NCBI GenBank assembly: GCA_003427395.1
Contig: BFEA01000403.1
Span: forward strand, 1,232,802 to 1,272,281
DNA from: Chara braunii
Taxonomy: Eukaryota > Streptophyta > Charophyceae > Charales > Characeae
Direction: 5' to 3'
Length of the DNA stretch: 39,480 bases
Below the pieces are notes generated by a model. It was not told where the DNA came from. It ran no database searches and was given only the letters and a program-made list of their open reading frames with translations. Of this stretch, positions 26,561 to 35,770 are shown piece by piece (positions within the stretch are counted from its first letter, which is position 1; each line of letters begins with the position of its first letter). Made by a program: the position numbers and the translations under genes.

Positions 26561-27328
26561 TTTTTTTCTTTCTTTCTGCATATTCTGTTGGTGTCAGTAC
26601 CGTTTTATTTATTGCCAGTCCATTCTTCCCTGGTCTGGAACAGTTGCCAGGACTTTGTCCTATCCAGACCTCTGGTGTGTACTGTTTGACGTTTCTGGCC
26701 CAGTTCGTGGTGAGGCTGGGCCTGTGTCCGACTTTTTGTGCCAGGACATTTCCTCTTCCAGGCCCTCTTGCTGAGACTGTGAGGGAGAGGCTGCACCTGA
26801 GTAGGGACCCAGGCCACAGGTTTCCAGGCCTGGGGCTGACTTTGGTCACATGGACTCTCACCTCAACCACCAGATCTTGATGAGTTGGGTGGCCCAGATG
26901 GGGGAGTCCAGCCTTGTTGGTGCTGTCCCAGTAGTACTTAGGAGAGGCTGGCCTAGTAGTTGGGGGGGAGTTCTCACTTCATTCGGATGCCACCAGGCTG
27001 CAGGAGTCGGAGCAGCCAATTGTGGTGGAGTTAAGAGGGGCAGATTCAAAAGAGCTAGGCGAGCGCCGTAGGGATATAGAGGGAAAAGGAGGTGATGGCG
27101 AGTTCACTCATCCAGCGCCATATCGTGGAGGTCTGCTGCCAGCCATGGCCGGCCTTCTTCTTTGAGACATCTGGAGTGCATCAGCGGCTCAAGGCTCTTC
27201 CTTTCACCAGTCAGTATCATCTTTATGAGAGAGAAAGCGACAAAATTTCCACTTTTTTCTTCTTATCCTTCAGCTCTTCTTGTGTGTGTGCATGCGAGGG
27301 AGAGAGACATAGAGACACACACATGGAC

Positions 27329-27329
<1 letters not shown>
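26560..27329. other. Unassigned sequence
   Basis: No supported gene. Short frames on both strands overlap and lack domains. Confidence 0.4.
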
Positions 27330-27396
<67 letters not shown>

Positions 27397-27417
27397 ACAC
27401 ACACACACCCACACAAA
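27330..27417. repeat. Microsatellite (AC)n
   Basis: Long AC run with a few interruptions. Confidence 0.95.
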
Positions 27418-27485
27418 GACTGTGTAAGCTGAAGATCTGAAGTGAAATGAACAGGAGTATGAAGCTCTGAAGAGATGCACAGGAG

Positions 27486-27523
27486 CTGACTCTTATACAC
27501 ATCTAGATGTGTATAAGAGACAG
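27486..27523. other. Second Nextera mate-pair junction adapter
   Basis: All 38 positions of the two-mosaic-end junction are present with one mismatch (CTGA for CTGT at the start). It lies between an AC microsatellite and a CT/GT microsatellite. It is not native sequence. Confidence 0.93.
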
Positions 27524-27549
27524 GTAGAAATTCCCCGCAAACCCACCGG

Positions 27550-27552
<3 letters not shown>

Positions 27553-27636
<84 letters not shown>
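27553..27636. repeat. Compound microsatellite (CT)n(GT)n
   Basis: CT to about 27605, then GT to about 27636. Confidence 0.95.
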
Positions 27637-27639
<3 letters not shown>

Positions 27640-27814
27640 CTCTGTTTAGGACTGTCACCAGAACAAGCCCTTTTCCACCCAGATGAATAGATCCGAAATT
27701 GAATCGGCCTTAATCTTCTATCAAGTTATGACAGTTATGTCAACTTATATTTGTTATTTTAAACTTGAATGATTGAATGATTTGATGAAATGGTTGTTCC
27801 ATTGTTGTATTCTG

Positions 27815-27910
27815 TGTGCATTTGTGTGTGTTGTCATATCCGCTATGCACAACTCCACAAAAAAAAGCATGGCTGTGCCAGACTGTTTTGTAGGACTTTC
27901 ACCAACCCGG
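27815..27910 (-). mobile_element. Hammerhead-bearing repeat remnant
   Basis: The segment from TTTGTGTGTGTTGTCATATC to AAAAAAAGCATGGCTGTGCC and CAGACTGTTTTGTAGG aligns with 29490-29575. On the - strand it keeps TGAAAGTCCTACAAAACAG, the worn stem II/GAAA part of a hammerhead. Confidence 0.5.
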
Positions 27911-28118
27911 TGTGTGGGTGTGCATGTGTGTTCTCTCTGTGTGTGTGTGTGTGTGTGTGTGGTACAAGACTTTTGCGACTGTGCCGCGGCATGTTGCAAC
28001 ACATGAAAAGGAGCCCGTATTCAGGCATGCCCGTGAAACGAATGCACATAATGTCAAGCTTTGAAAGGCCATGAAGCCAAAAAAGAACCGTAATGCAAAA
28101 ACCAAGTCAAATGGCAGC

Positions 28119-28165
28119 AAGGCAAAAACAACAAGGCAAAAACAGCAAGGCAAAAACAATGGCGA
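28119..28165. repeat. Tandem repeat of GGCAAAAACARCAA
   Basis: About three 14-bp units. Confidence 0.7.
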
Positions 28166-28251
28166 GGCAAAAGACTTAGTCAGGAAAAGGCATTTGACGG
28201 CAAGGAGCAGCAAAGAACGTAGGCTGGAGGGAATGGGGTAGGCGGTACTGA

Positions 28252-28332
28252 CTTCACCCAAATACAATGTACGGTCATTAATGATGTATCTATACTCAAA
28301 GTTGCCCCCCAAAAATGTACAGCTATAATTAA
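28252..28332. mobile_element. TCACCCGAATA-family foldback, eroded
   Basis: TTCACCCAAATACAATGTAC and GGTCATTAATGATGTATC match the left arm of 13756. The right side keeps TACAGCTATAATT. Direct copies of CAGCAAAGAACRTAGG flank it at about 28208 and 28335. Confidence 0.5.
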
Positions 28333-28604
28333 CAGCAGCAAAGAACATAGGTCGGAGGGCATGTGGGAGGCCGGTGGGCAGACAAACAGCACTGGGCAGC
28401 AAAGGAAAAGGCAGCAAGCCAAGAAGCAGCAAGGCAAAGAACAAAAAGAAGAGCAAGTGTCGAAAAAACACAAAGTGAAAACAATAAAACTGATGATAGA
28501 GTGTCTCCACGAAACATGTAGTGTCGGGGACGCTGGACCCGATTTCCAGCAGGTGCTTCTCCCCTAGCCTCCCCACCAATAGACTGGAGCGACCGGCGGG
28601 GGCG

Positions 28605-28648
28605 CACTAGAGGAGGGTGCTCCTAGCCTCCTACCACCTCCTCTAGTG
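28605..28648. other. Perfect 12-bp inverted repeat
   Basis: CACTAGAGGAGG at 28605-28616 and CCTCCTCTAGTG at 28637-28648. A hammerhead remnant lies 50 bp away and a half-copy of the foldback arm GGGGACGCTGGACC lies at about 28524. Confidence 0.6.
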
Positions 28649-28694
28649 GGTCGGGGCTGGTTTTCTTCAAAAAAAATACTGTTTGGGTCATAGA

Positions 28695-28750
28695 GTGTTT
28701 TGTCGGAGTTGCACCGACTTGTCAGGAGGCTGAACCCTCGACAATCTGCG
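28695..28750 (-). ncRNA. Hammerhead ribozyme copy G (opposite strand, core mutated)
   Basis: On the - strand: stem III CGCAGATTGT, cleavage triplet GUC, stem I GAGG-GTTCAG-CCTC (28726-28739), box CTGACAA (28719-28725) in place of CTGATGA, stem II GTCGG-TGCAACT-CCGAC, then AAAA for GAAA. Stem I and its loop are identical to copy E. Probably inactive. Confidence 0.7.
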
Positions 28751-28824
28751 GAATTATCCCCGTATTGATGGTTTGGGTCATGAACCCTTTCAAATTGGCC
28801 CTTGTTGCAGCCAGACTGTCCGAA

Positions 28825-29090
28825 AGCGGAACACAGCAGCAGGCAACGACTCAGCGAAGCACCAGGCAATGCTGCCGGGGCAACCCAACTGCACAACGCC
28901 AAAAACTAGCTGCAGCGCAAGACGGCGAGCAGCACAGCAACAGCACAGTGAAGCGCAAGGCAACACCAACAAAGCAGCCAAACTACACAGCACACAAGTC
29001 AAAGGCGTTCAGATGGGCAGCAAGGCAGGAGAGCAGTGAAGCACAAGGCAACGCCAACAACACAACCACACTACACTGTGAACACAGCAG
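28825..29090. repeat. Tandem ~88-bp repeat, A/C-rich
   Basis: AGTGAAGCGCAAGGCAACAC near 28947 and AGTGAAGCACAAGGCAACGC near 29035 head aligned segments. An earlier worn unit starts near 28852. Confidence 0.55.
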
Positions 29091-29489
29091 CTTCTGAAGA
29101 AAGGCATGCGAAGCAAGTGGGACGGGCAGCAAGCCAGCGGCGGAGCACAGACAAGGCCAGTCTACACATCCACCATGGAGCAAAGCGGCACATCACCTAC
29201 TCACATCATGAATGAACCCTGTGCACCGTTGGTTCCCACCACCTGTTGAGGCAAGAAGGCACTGCGGCAGACGTCTATCATCACCAATTGACCATATGCA
29301 CCAGAGACACCACAGACGGAGAGGCCCCCCTTAAGAGTTCCTGCAGGCACTCCAAGCCACCAACCATCGACTTTTTAGCACTCCTTGAAGGTGGTGACAT
29401 AGACACACAGAAAATGTTTAGAAGAAAAAACAAAGAAAGAGGGAAAATATGCCTAGTACATATTTAAAAAAATGGTGATGTGTGCGTGT

Positions 29490-29610
29490 GTAAGTTTGTT
29501 GTCATGTTCACTACGCTTAATTCGAAAAAAAAAAAGCATGACTGTGCCAGACTGTTTCATCGGACTTTCACTGACTCATCCGAAGGTTGAACCGTGACGG
29601 CCTACCGAGG
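29490..29610 (-). ncRNA. Hammerhead-bearing repeat, copy H
   Basis: On the - strand: stem I loop GGTTCAACC, box CGGATGA (29576-29582) with T4 changed to G, stem II GTCAG...CCGAT with one mismatch and one G-U, GAAACAG at about 29552-29558 and CTGGCACAGTCATGC. The 5' strand of stem III is lost. Confidence 0.55.
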
Positions 29611-29682
29611 GTACATTTTGACGGATGGATAAGGACTACAAGCAGGTCGCCCAGAGCTAGCCATACACCCTGAGAGCCTGGG

Positions 29683-29693
29683 AAAAGTGGCCA

Positions 29694-29724
<31 letters not shown>

Positions 29725-29952
29725 TTTTTTGCTGTTGTCAACAAAAGAAAACGAAAGTCCTTCGGAACATCCGTCAAAACTGGAACGATACAAAGAAGAT
29801 TAGCATGGGGGCCCTGCACAAGAAACAAAGAAAAAAAAACGAAAAAAAAAAAACGAAAAGAAAAAGTGGCCAACTTCATGGGGCCCCTGCACAAGAAACA
29901 AAGAAAAAAAAAAACGAAAAAAAAAAAAACGAAAAGAAAAAGTGGCCAACTT
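29683..29952 (+). mobile_element. U6-derived retroinsertion with three copies of a 15-bp duplication
   Basis: AAAAGTGGCCAACTT occurs at 29683-29697, 29862-29876 and 29938-29952. Between the first two lie a TTC tract, a U6-like segment and an A-rich tail; between the last two lies a short copy of the U6 3' part and the same tail. This is a LINE-type insertion footprint, used twice or tandemly duplicated. Confidence 0.7.
29757..29822 (+). pseudogene. Truncated U6 snRNA sequence
   Basis: From GTCCTTCGGAACATCC through TGGAACGATACAAAGAAGAT, TAGCATGG and CCTGCACAAG the sequence follows the first two-thirds of U6 spliceosomal RNA, including the ACAGAGA-box region changed to ACAAAGA and the start of the U4-pairing segment. 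It then breaks into an A-rich tail with no U6 3' stem and no T terminator. It is a retropseudogene, not a gene. Confidence 0.82.
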
Positions 29953-30035
29953 TACTCACCACACCATCCGGCCAATCCTGGCGGGGTCGGTTTTTGTTAT
30001 TGTTGGTGGTCCTGTGATTATGCTGCTTCTTTTGC

Positions 30036-30135
30036 TTTCTTCTTTCTTCTTTCTTCTTCTTCTTCTTCTTCTTCTTCTTCTTCTTCTTCTTTCCTTCTCC
30101 TTCTCCTTCTTCTTTCCCTGCTGCTGCTGCTGCTG
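30036..30135. repeat. Microsatellite (TTC)n(CTG)n
   Basis: TTC-rich run ending in CTGCTGCTGCTGCTG. Confidence 0.9.
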
Positions 30136-30308
30136 CTTCTCCGATGTGCTTAGTTTGTTCTGTCTTCAAGGTGAAAGGCTTTCCACGATTCAGACCCCAA
30201 ATTCGGATCTCAGGGTCAGATGCCCAGGCCAAGAAAAGGCTGAGTTCGTCAAACTCAGAAAAATGACAATCGGGTACCTCAGCAGTCTGGTCCAACAGGC
30301 ACCCAGCA

Positions 30309-30575
30309 AACAGTCACATCTCGGGGACAAGAGTCACGTCTCATAATAAAAGCCATTCATTCAGAAGAGTCACGCCCCACGAGTGAAAAGGCAGATTCAC
30401 AAGTAGGAGTCATGTCTCAAGACAGGAGTCACGTTTCCTAATGAAAAGTCATATTGAAGAGTCACATCTAACGAGTAAAAGGTAGTATCACAGGCAAAAG
30501 TCGTGACCCACAGGCAAGAGACACTGTCCACAGTCAAAAGTCATGTTCAAAAGTGAAAAGTCATGACTCAAGGGC
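30309..30575. repeat. Degenerate minisatellite of GAGTCACGTCT/AAAAGTCATG
   Basis: About twelve loosely spaced units containing GAGTCA or AGTCAT, such as AGAGTCACGTCTCA. No coding potential. Confidence 0.55.
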
Positions 30576-30579
30576 TCAA

Positions 30580-31600
30580 GCAGCAGCAGTCCAATGGAAA
30601 TTCGGGAAGGTTCCAGCCTTGACATTCAGTAGCAGACAGGCCGTGGGGATGTGGTACCGGAACCAGCCAGGACCCAAGAAATAGAGGCTGGCACGAGATG
30701 CAGTGCAAACCAAGACTATAAAAGGACTGGCCAGCCTCACATTCGCGGAGATGGCTCATTCGCAAGAAGTGTGGAAGTGCTGGTGCACTTGTGCGCTGAA
30801 GTGAGGAGCAGAGCGCTGCGGCCAGAGTGCTGCGCTAAGTGAGGGAGAGAGAGGAAGATAGCGCTGGCAGGGAGAAGGCAGCCATACCTGCGCCAGTGCC
30901 GAAGTGTTAGTGCTAGTTCTTAGTAGTAGACTCTAGAGGGGTTAGTAGGGTTGACAGTGGGTGTATTCAGAGTAGATCGATGAAGTAGTAGATAGAGACT
31001 GTGAATGCATGTAGGGAGAGAAGGCACAGCGAGGTCATAGCTAGGGAGAAGACCAGCAAGGTGGAGAGAAACATAAGAGGGAAGAGCAAAGGCGAAGAGA
31101 TACTTACCTGAGAGTTTATGCTGATTATTGGTTACCTATTGGCACGCGCTGATGAGCGCAGGTGACTTGAACTCTTAATGCTCTTGTAATACTTTCTGGA
31201 AAAGATAAGCTGCGCTACCTCGTCTTCATCTCTCTGGTCTCCAGTGTGAATTTTGTGTGAACTCGTACATGCATGTGGTGTGAATATGTGCACTCATTGG
31301 TGTTGAACCAGGAGGTTCATTGCAAAGGGTAATCTGGGCCCATGAATGACATTGAAAAAGAATCCAAACTTCAAAAGTCGATTTAGTATTTACTTTTTCT
31401 AACATTTTTTTCATCAGTATGGATAACACACTGGTCTCCTACATGGTTCCCTTTAAAGTTTAAACCCTTTTCAAAAAAAATTGGACTCCTTGGTGCCAAC
31501 AGTTCAGCTTGGGCCCATTTGACTCGAGCCTCACTTGGGCCCATTTTGACTCGAGCCTCGCTTGGCTGCAATACTTATACTGACGGCCATTCATCTTCGG
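30580..31600. other. Unassigned sequence
   Basis: A short duplicate occurs near 31505-31562 (GGGCCCATTTGACTCGAGCC twice). No gene recognised. Confidence 0.4.
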
Positions 31601-32005
31601 ATCAAGTACCTCATTCTTTTTCTTTTAATAACTAATCTATTTTCTTCACTCGTTTACCAACTTTACCTCACTCTAATTACCTACGTACCTACATATATGT
31701 CCAGTTTTTCCAGGGGATGCTCAAGGTTATGGGTTTAGTCTCCAGCCTTCCCAGCCTGTTCTGCTCTATTTGGGGATCAGTACCCTGGTTCCTAACACCT
31801 GGCATGAGCTGGAAAGCCTAACCAACTTCCACAACCAGCCAGGAGGCCCAAGCCAAATATCTCCGCTGGTGAACCCGAAGCGCATCACAGGGGGCTGTGG
31901 GGGATCGAATGGACGGCGTGGGGAATCGAACCCACGACCTCCTGAATACCAATTACGTGCTCAACCAATTGAGCTAGCCCGCTCGGGCATCGAGTACCTC
32001 ATTCT
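31601..32005 (-). mobile_element. Second SINE family: full-length tRNA-headed element with 17-bp target duplication
   Basis: ATCAAGTACCTCATTCT at 31601-31617 and ATCGAGTACCTCATTCT at 31989-32005 flank the element 31618-31988. On the - strand the head reads GGGCTAGCTCAATTGGTTGA (A box) and GTGGGTTCGATTCCCCAC (B box with a perfect T-stem). A ~290-bp body follows, then an A/G-rich tail. Acceptor and anticodon stems do not pair properly, so it is not a tRNA gene. Confidence 0.8.
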
Positions 32006-32159
32006 ATATTCTTGGTTCAAGACTTCTTCTGCTTCTTTTTATGTTTTTGGTCAAGGAAACATCATAGCGCAACGCGGCTATCCTGGTTGCTATCCGGAAC
32101 GACGCCCCAAGAACCGGCGTTTTGTGTCCATTACATTTCTTCAGGACGTCCTTGTTTTG

Positions 32160-32265
32160 GGGGGAAGTTTTCGTTATGCCACTCAAAGATGCGCTTATTT
32201 GCATTCTGCCCCTCGATATTCTGGCGTACACTGGCATGCCCTCCGACATGGAATCTTTTCGGCAG
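32160..32265 (+). repeat. Dispersed repeat, copy 1
   Basis: ATGCCACTCAAAGATGCGCT, TATTTGCATTCTGCCCCTC and TACACTGGCATGCCCT match the reverse complement of 33680-33805. Confidence 0.6.
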
Positions 32266-32269
32266 GTCC

Positions 32270-33190
32270 TGAGAACGCCAATACACCAGATTGCAACATC
32301 TCATAGAAGATCAAACGTGATTTGGCCGCGAGTTGAATGCAGAAAACCAAAGCGAAATGCACACCAAATAGGAGCGAACAATACACCGAAGTCTCTTGAT
32401 GAAGAAAGCCCTTCTTCCACCTCCAAACATCAAAACAATGACAATGTATAGTGTTCCTATTGGCGGATCTGACCACCCTTCCTATTTCCTAGCGCTCCTA
32501 TCAGCCTAGCCTATCGACATGCCAGTCATCTGTACACGTGTCAATCACCCAATGCTGCTTGAAGGGTCTGCTCACACAGGCTCTCTCCACTGCCTTTTAC
32601 TTCTCCTGCCCACCTCCACACTTCCACCACTCAGCCTACTGATGTGTTGAGTCAGTTACAGTGATAACTGTAATTCGCCATTCCCTGGGTATGGCATACA
32701 GGGTCATCCAGTGGTGAAGTCAGAAGGGTGAAGTCTAAAAATAGCATATCCTGTAAATCGCTGCATTCTGGTCATCAGTAGACACCTGTCTGTCACTAAT
32801 TAGTCACTCTGTCTAATTACTAACCACTACTAGTCAGTCCAAGACTGCATCCTGAAAAGAGTTAATGCAGGATTTGCAGTAATTGCATGCAATTGATGTG
32901 TCATGGCAGTGAATGAAAAATCGTGAAATTGATTTTTCCTGGATGTGATCTACTCGGCTTTCCTTTGTGAGTGGTTGTGAGGATTCTGTGGAGCGAATTG
33001 CACTTTCAGTGTTCTCTGTCGTATTGCATGGTCAAGTCTTCTGCTGTGTTTATCTCTCCCTGTGTGGTGTGATACTCCCATCCTCACCCCTTCCTTCTGT
33101 GTATGTATGGACATACTTGGAAGTCTATGTGAGCAAGTGTTGGTCTGTTGGCAACAAACAACCAGGTTCATAACACTGCGCTGTCTCCAG
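32270..33190. other. Unassigned sequence
   Basis: No repeat or gene recognised. Confidence 0.4.
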
Positions 33191-33195
33191 CCGAC

Positions 33196-33354
33196 TATGG
33201 CTACCACCGCAGCAGCTTCTTCTTCCTTCCTCAGGCGCTGCACTCAAGCTCTGCTCCACCAGCACTGCTACATTGCACAATGCCCTGAAAACTCGGGCTG
33301 CGCGGTCTCCCTCCCTTTTGCCCTGCTTCTGGAGGCCGCATGCAGGCCCGGAAA
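33196..33354 (+). CDS. Alternative candidate first exon (plastid-transit-like)
   Basis: The ATG has the favourable context GACTATGGCT. Fifty-three codons begin MATTAAASSSFLRRC, rich in Ala, Ser and Thr with Arg and no acid, as in plant transit peptides. After GGAAAA comes GTAGGC, a weak donor, in phase 0, which could join the phase-0 exon at 35135 by a 1.8-kb intron. Without splicing the frame stops at 33406. It competes with the exon at 8697 or could be an alternative promoter. The call is weak because it rests on composition and phase alone. Confidence 0.22.
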
Positions 33355-33679
33355 AGTAGGCGAGGGCCTACTGGGTCTGTGCCCATGGCCCACCCTCTGC
33401 AGCTAGCCTGGTAATTGGGCCTACCATTAAGTTACAGGTGCTGGCCTGCAGCCTGCGGGTTTTGGGGCCCTCATGCCGGCCTTCGCTTAGGGCCAGCCTA
33501 AACATTTCTGGCCCGCCTTCACTATGGACGGGCAGGGCCTTTTCAGCATGACCGAGGGGCCTGGACCCTTGCAGAACGGCAATGTGCACTGGGCATCTAG
33601 AAACCTTGAACAGGTACTAGTAGGCCCATACTGAAAAGGTGTCAGGCAGAAGCGACGCTGCAGATATTTTGCAAAGTTG

Positions 33680-33805
33680 AACCAACATCAGAAGGGCATG
33701 CCAGTGTAAGCTGGATTTTTGAGGGGCAGATTCGGCAGAATGCAACTAAATGCATCTTTGAGGGGCAGAATGCAAATAAATGCGTCTTTGAGGGGCATAA
33801 CAAAA
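33680..33805 (-). repeat. Dispersed repeat, copy 2, with internal tandem
   Basis: The - strand reads GCCCCTCAAAGACGCATTTA, TTTGCATTCTGCCCCTCAAA and GATGCATTTAGTTGCATTC, a tandem of about 30 bp, then AGCTTACACTGGCATGCCC. TTTGCAAAGTTGAACC adjoins at 33669. Confidence 0.6.
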
Positions 33806-33901
33806 AACATAAATTTGAAATTTCCCTTTTTTGGGGGTCATTTTTCTTTTCTAAGGTTTTCACCAGCAGTTCATTTATGATTTAGGAATTCTTACACGGG
33901 C

Positions 33902-33975
33902 CTAGACCAGTTGGTACACCCATGAACTACTGAAATACAGACCCAAATTCAAATCAAGATGCAGTCAGATGAACA
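33902..33975 (+). mobile_element. tRNA-SINE head in + orientation
   Basis: CTAGACCAGTTGGTACACCC, then ATGAACTACTGAAATACAGA and a B box AAATTCAAATC in which both CG dinucleotides are lost. No body or tail is left. Confidence 0.5.
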
Positions 33976-34153
33976 TGCAATAACTTGGCTCAAATATGCA
34001 CCCGCCGCGGCTGTGGGTCGTCACTTTTGGTCAAAGGCTGGAAACGGGGGCGAAGGTCACGCCCAGGTCACGAGAATGCCTGCCCAAAGGCCTACCACTG
34101 TGGGGTGCCGCAAGAAGGGCCAGAAACGGCCTTCCGAGGCCTAACGTGAGACA

Positions 34154-34174
34154 GTTGACTTTTGGAAAGTCAAC
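34154..34174. other. Perfect hairpin GTTGACTTT-tgg-AAAGTCAAC
   Basis: Nine-base-pair stem with a 3-base loop. No context to assign a role. Confidence 0.4.
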
Positions 34175-34449
34175 AGTCGACCTCGGCTCGTGAATTCAGG
34201 CCCACGAGACAAAGTTCACACGCACCCAGCCTTGGCCACAGATCAGACACATACCTTTGGTTGCCTGCAGGTATCCGGAAGGAATCACGACCAAGTGGGA
34301 ATCTGCAACTGTACGAGATCCAGGCCATTGACAGACGAGCGATCTGGGTCACCTTAGCTGCGAGACCAGAGGCTAGTCAAGCGAGTCAACCTATAAGTTG
34401 ACCCAGCCCTGATCGACATTCAGTCTTGCACATGCTGCTTGACGGTGGA

Positions 34450-34515
34450 TTGGCGCTGGCTCTACGCTGGTTTGACGCTGGCACTACGCTGGCTCAACGT
34501 TGGACGACGACGCAG
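34450..34515. repeat. 11-bp tandem repeat ACGCTGGNNNN
   Basis: ACGCTGGTTTG, ACGCTGGCACT, ACGCTGGCTCA and ACGTTGGACG follow head to tail. Confidence 0.7.
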
Positions 34516-35134
34516 GACTGCTATTGCTTGGTGCTGGCGCCTTTCTCTGGCTACAGCGCCAGCTGGACACTTGATTATGCTGACGTGGCTCTCGCCACAC
34601 TGTCTACGACATTGATAGAGTACGGGCGAGGAGGAGGAGGATCAGGGCTGTGAGATTGGTCCAATGTGAGGGAAAGCTTACCTGTTTGCGTTTGTGTCGA
34701 CATTGCGTGTTGCTGTTCGTCTTCAGAAGGAGTCTGCGCCATGTGCGTCATGATGAGATCTGTTCATTGTCAGAGCGTGTCAGAGGAGACTGTCTGCTGA
34801 CGTGGCGAGAAGGGGATGCCCGAAGGAGGAGTGGGCTTGTGAGGGAGATCTATCTGCTGAGCTGATGGGTACTTTCTCTTCCAAGTCTTATCTCCCTCCC
34901 ATCTGCTTCTTCGCTGGTCATGAGACATTGGACTACTTGATTACATGTACGAATTTGGAGACATTGAGACTGCGCTGAGACATTCCGTACGTCGACATTG
35001 TTGAGCTTTCCATCTGACTGGGCTCATTGCAAACAGAATAAACTTCAATAAGGAATTCTTACATTATGTTATGTATGTACATTGTAAATGCAACTTGTCT
35101 CCGTTTTTCTTTGTTTGTTTCCCAATGCGTGCAG

Positions 35135-35206
35135 GTTGCAGAATTTTCCTCCAGCGGCTTTGTCTTCAAGGACACAGTGGAAGTGACTGCGTTCCCGGAT
35201 CCCAAG
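35135..35206 (+). CDS. Putative coding exon, CreA-like protein core
   Basis: A T-rich tract and GCGTGCAG precede the exon. Twenty-four codons, phase 0 at both ends, encode a segment with FVFKDTVEVTAFPDPK. This resembles the start of the mature bacterial CreA domain, where a VFK segment leads to a VEAFDDP-type strand and turn before a V-x-x-V-T-C/L-Y strand. CreA is a small exported protein of unclear function with homologues in plants. The exon ends at AAG|GCATGT, which would be a GC-type donor; read through, the frame stops at 35257. The next exon expected from the family was not found up to 39480. Recognition is from memory of the family pattern, not a search. Confidence 0.45.
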
Positions 35207-35249
35207 GCATGTATTATTTTTCCCTAACTCTTGTAAAGAATATAGGGGG

Positions 35250-35770
35250 TCTCACGTGATGCTGTCCCGCGAGACAGTTTCCCGCTGGGCCCAACATCAC
35301 ACATGTTTTTCCCACCCTTTCGGGTTTGGCGCCCAACCCGGGGGGCATCAAATTTTAGGCTGATTTGGAGGGGCAGGTGGGGCGGTCAGTCGAACGGGGC
35401 AGGAGGCAACGGAAACAAGGGACCGCGTGGGGACGTGACTTGGGGTGGAAGGGAGGGATGGTGGGTGCAAGAGAGAGGAGGGCGGGCCTAGATGGGCGAC
35501 TGCGGCTGTCGATCCCCGAAGCAGACGAGGGCGGACGGAGGGCTGCAGTGGTTCGACAGGCAACCGCTTGTATATTTTTCATCTTCTTCTTCTTTTCTTT
35601 TCTTTTTTTTTCTTTTTTTTCTTTTAATAAACAGGGCCTTATGGTCCTGGCTCCATATCCATTCTGGGGAGCGTCAGTCGGGTTCCTTTTCCACGGGCAA
35701 GTCAAGAGAATACAACAATTTACGCACACACACTTCCTTCCGTCTGGCCGGAGGACCCCTGAACAGCATT
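35250..35770. other. Unassigned sequence; PBS-like motif at 35326-35345
   Basis: TTGGCGCCCAAC followed by CCGGGGGGC resembles a lysine-tRNA primer-binding site of LTR elements but diverges after 12 bases and has no LTR in evidence. A G-rich stretch and a T-rich run (35580-35625) follow. Confidence 0.2.

Larger units (their letters stand above)
8847..35134 (+). other. Putative 26.3-kb intron of the CreA-like gene
   Basis: The donor GTCAGT and an acceptor with a T-rich tract ending GCGTGCAG bound the interval. Both flanking exons are phase 0. The interval is almost wholly repeats: a LINE in antisense, SINEs, a hammerhead array, foldbacks and microsatellites. Two adapter junctions and two N gaps lie inside, so length and contiguity are uncertain. 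Confidence 0.3.

Noticed and set aside
29757-29822. Functional U6 snRNA gene
   Set aside because: The 3' third is missing, there is no T-run terminator, and it ends in an A-rich tail inside a target duplication.
31149-31165. CTGATGAGCGC resembling a hammerhead box
   Set aside because: No GAAA follows a stem II, and no stems I or III can be drawn.
31913-31987. tRNA gene on the - strand
   Set aside because: A and B boxes and the T-arm are good, but the acceptor and anticodon stems do not pair and a target duplication places it as a SINE head.
35326-35345. LTR retrotransposon primer-binding site
   Set aside because: Only about 12 bases match, no LTR or gag-pol follows, and the motif is part of a local hairpin (CGGGTT/AACCCG).
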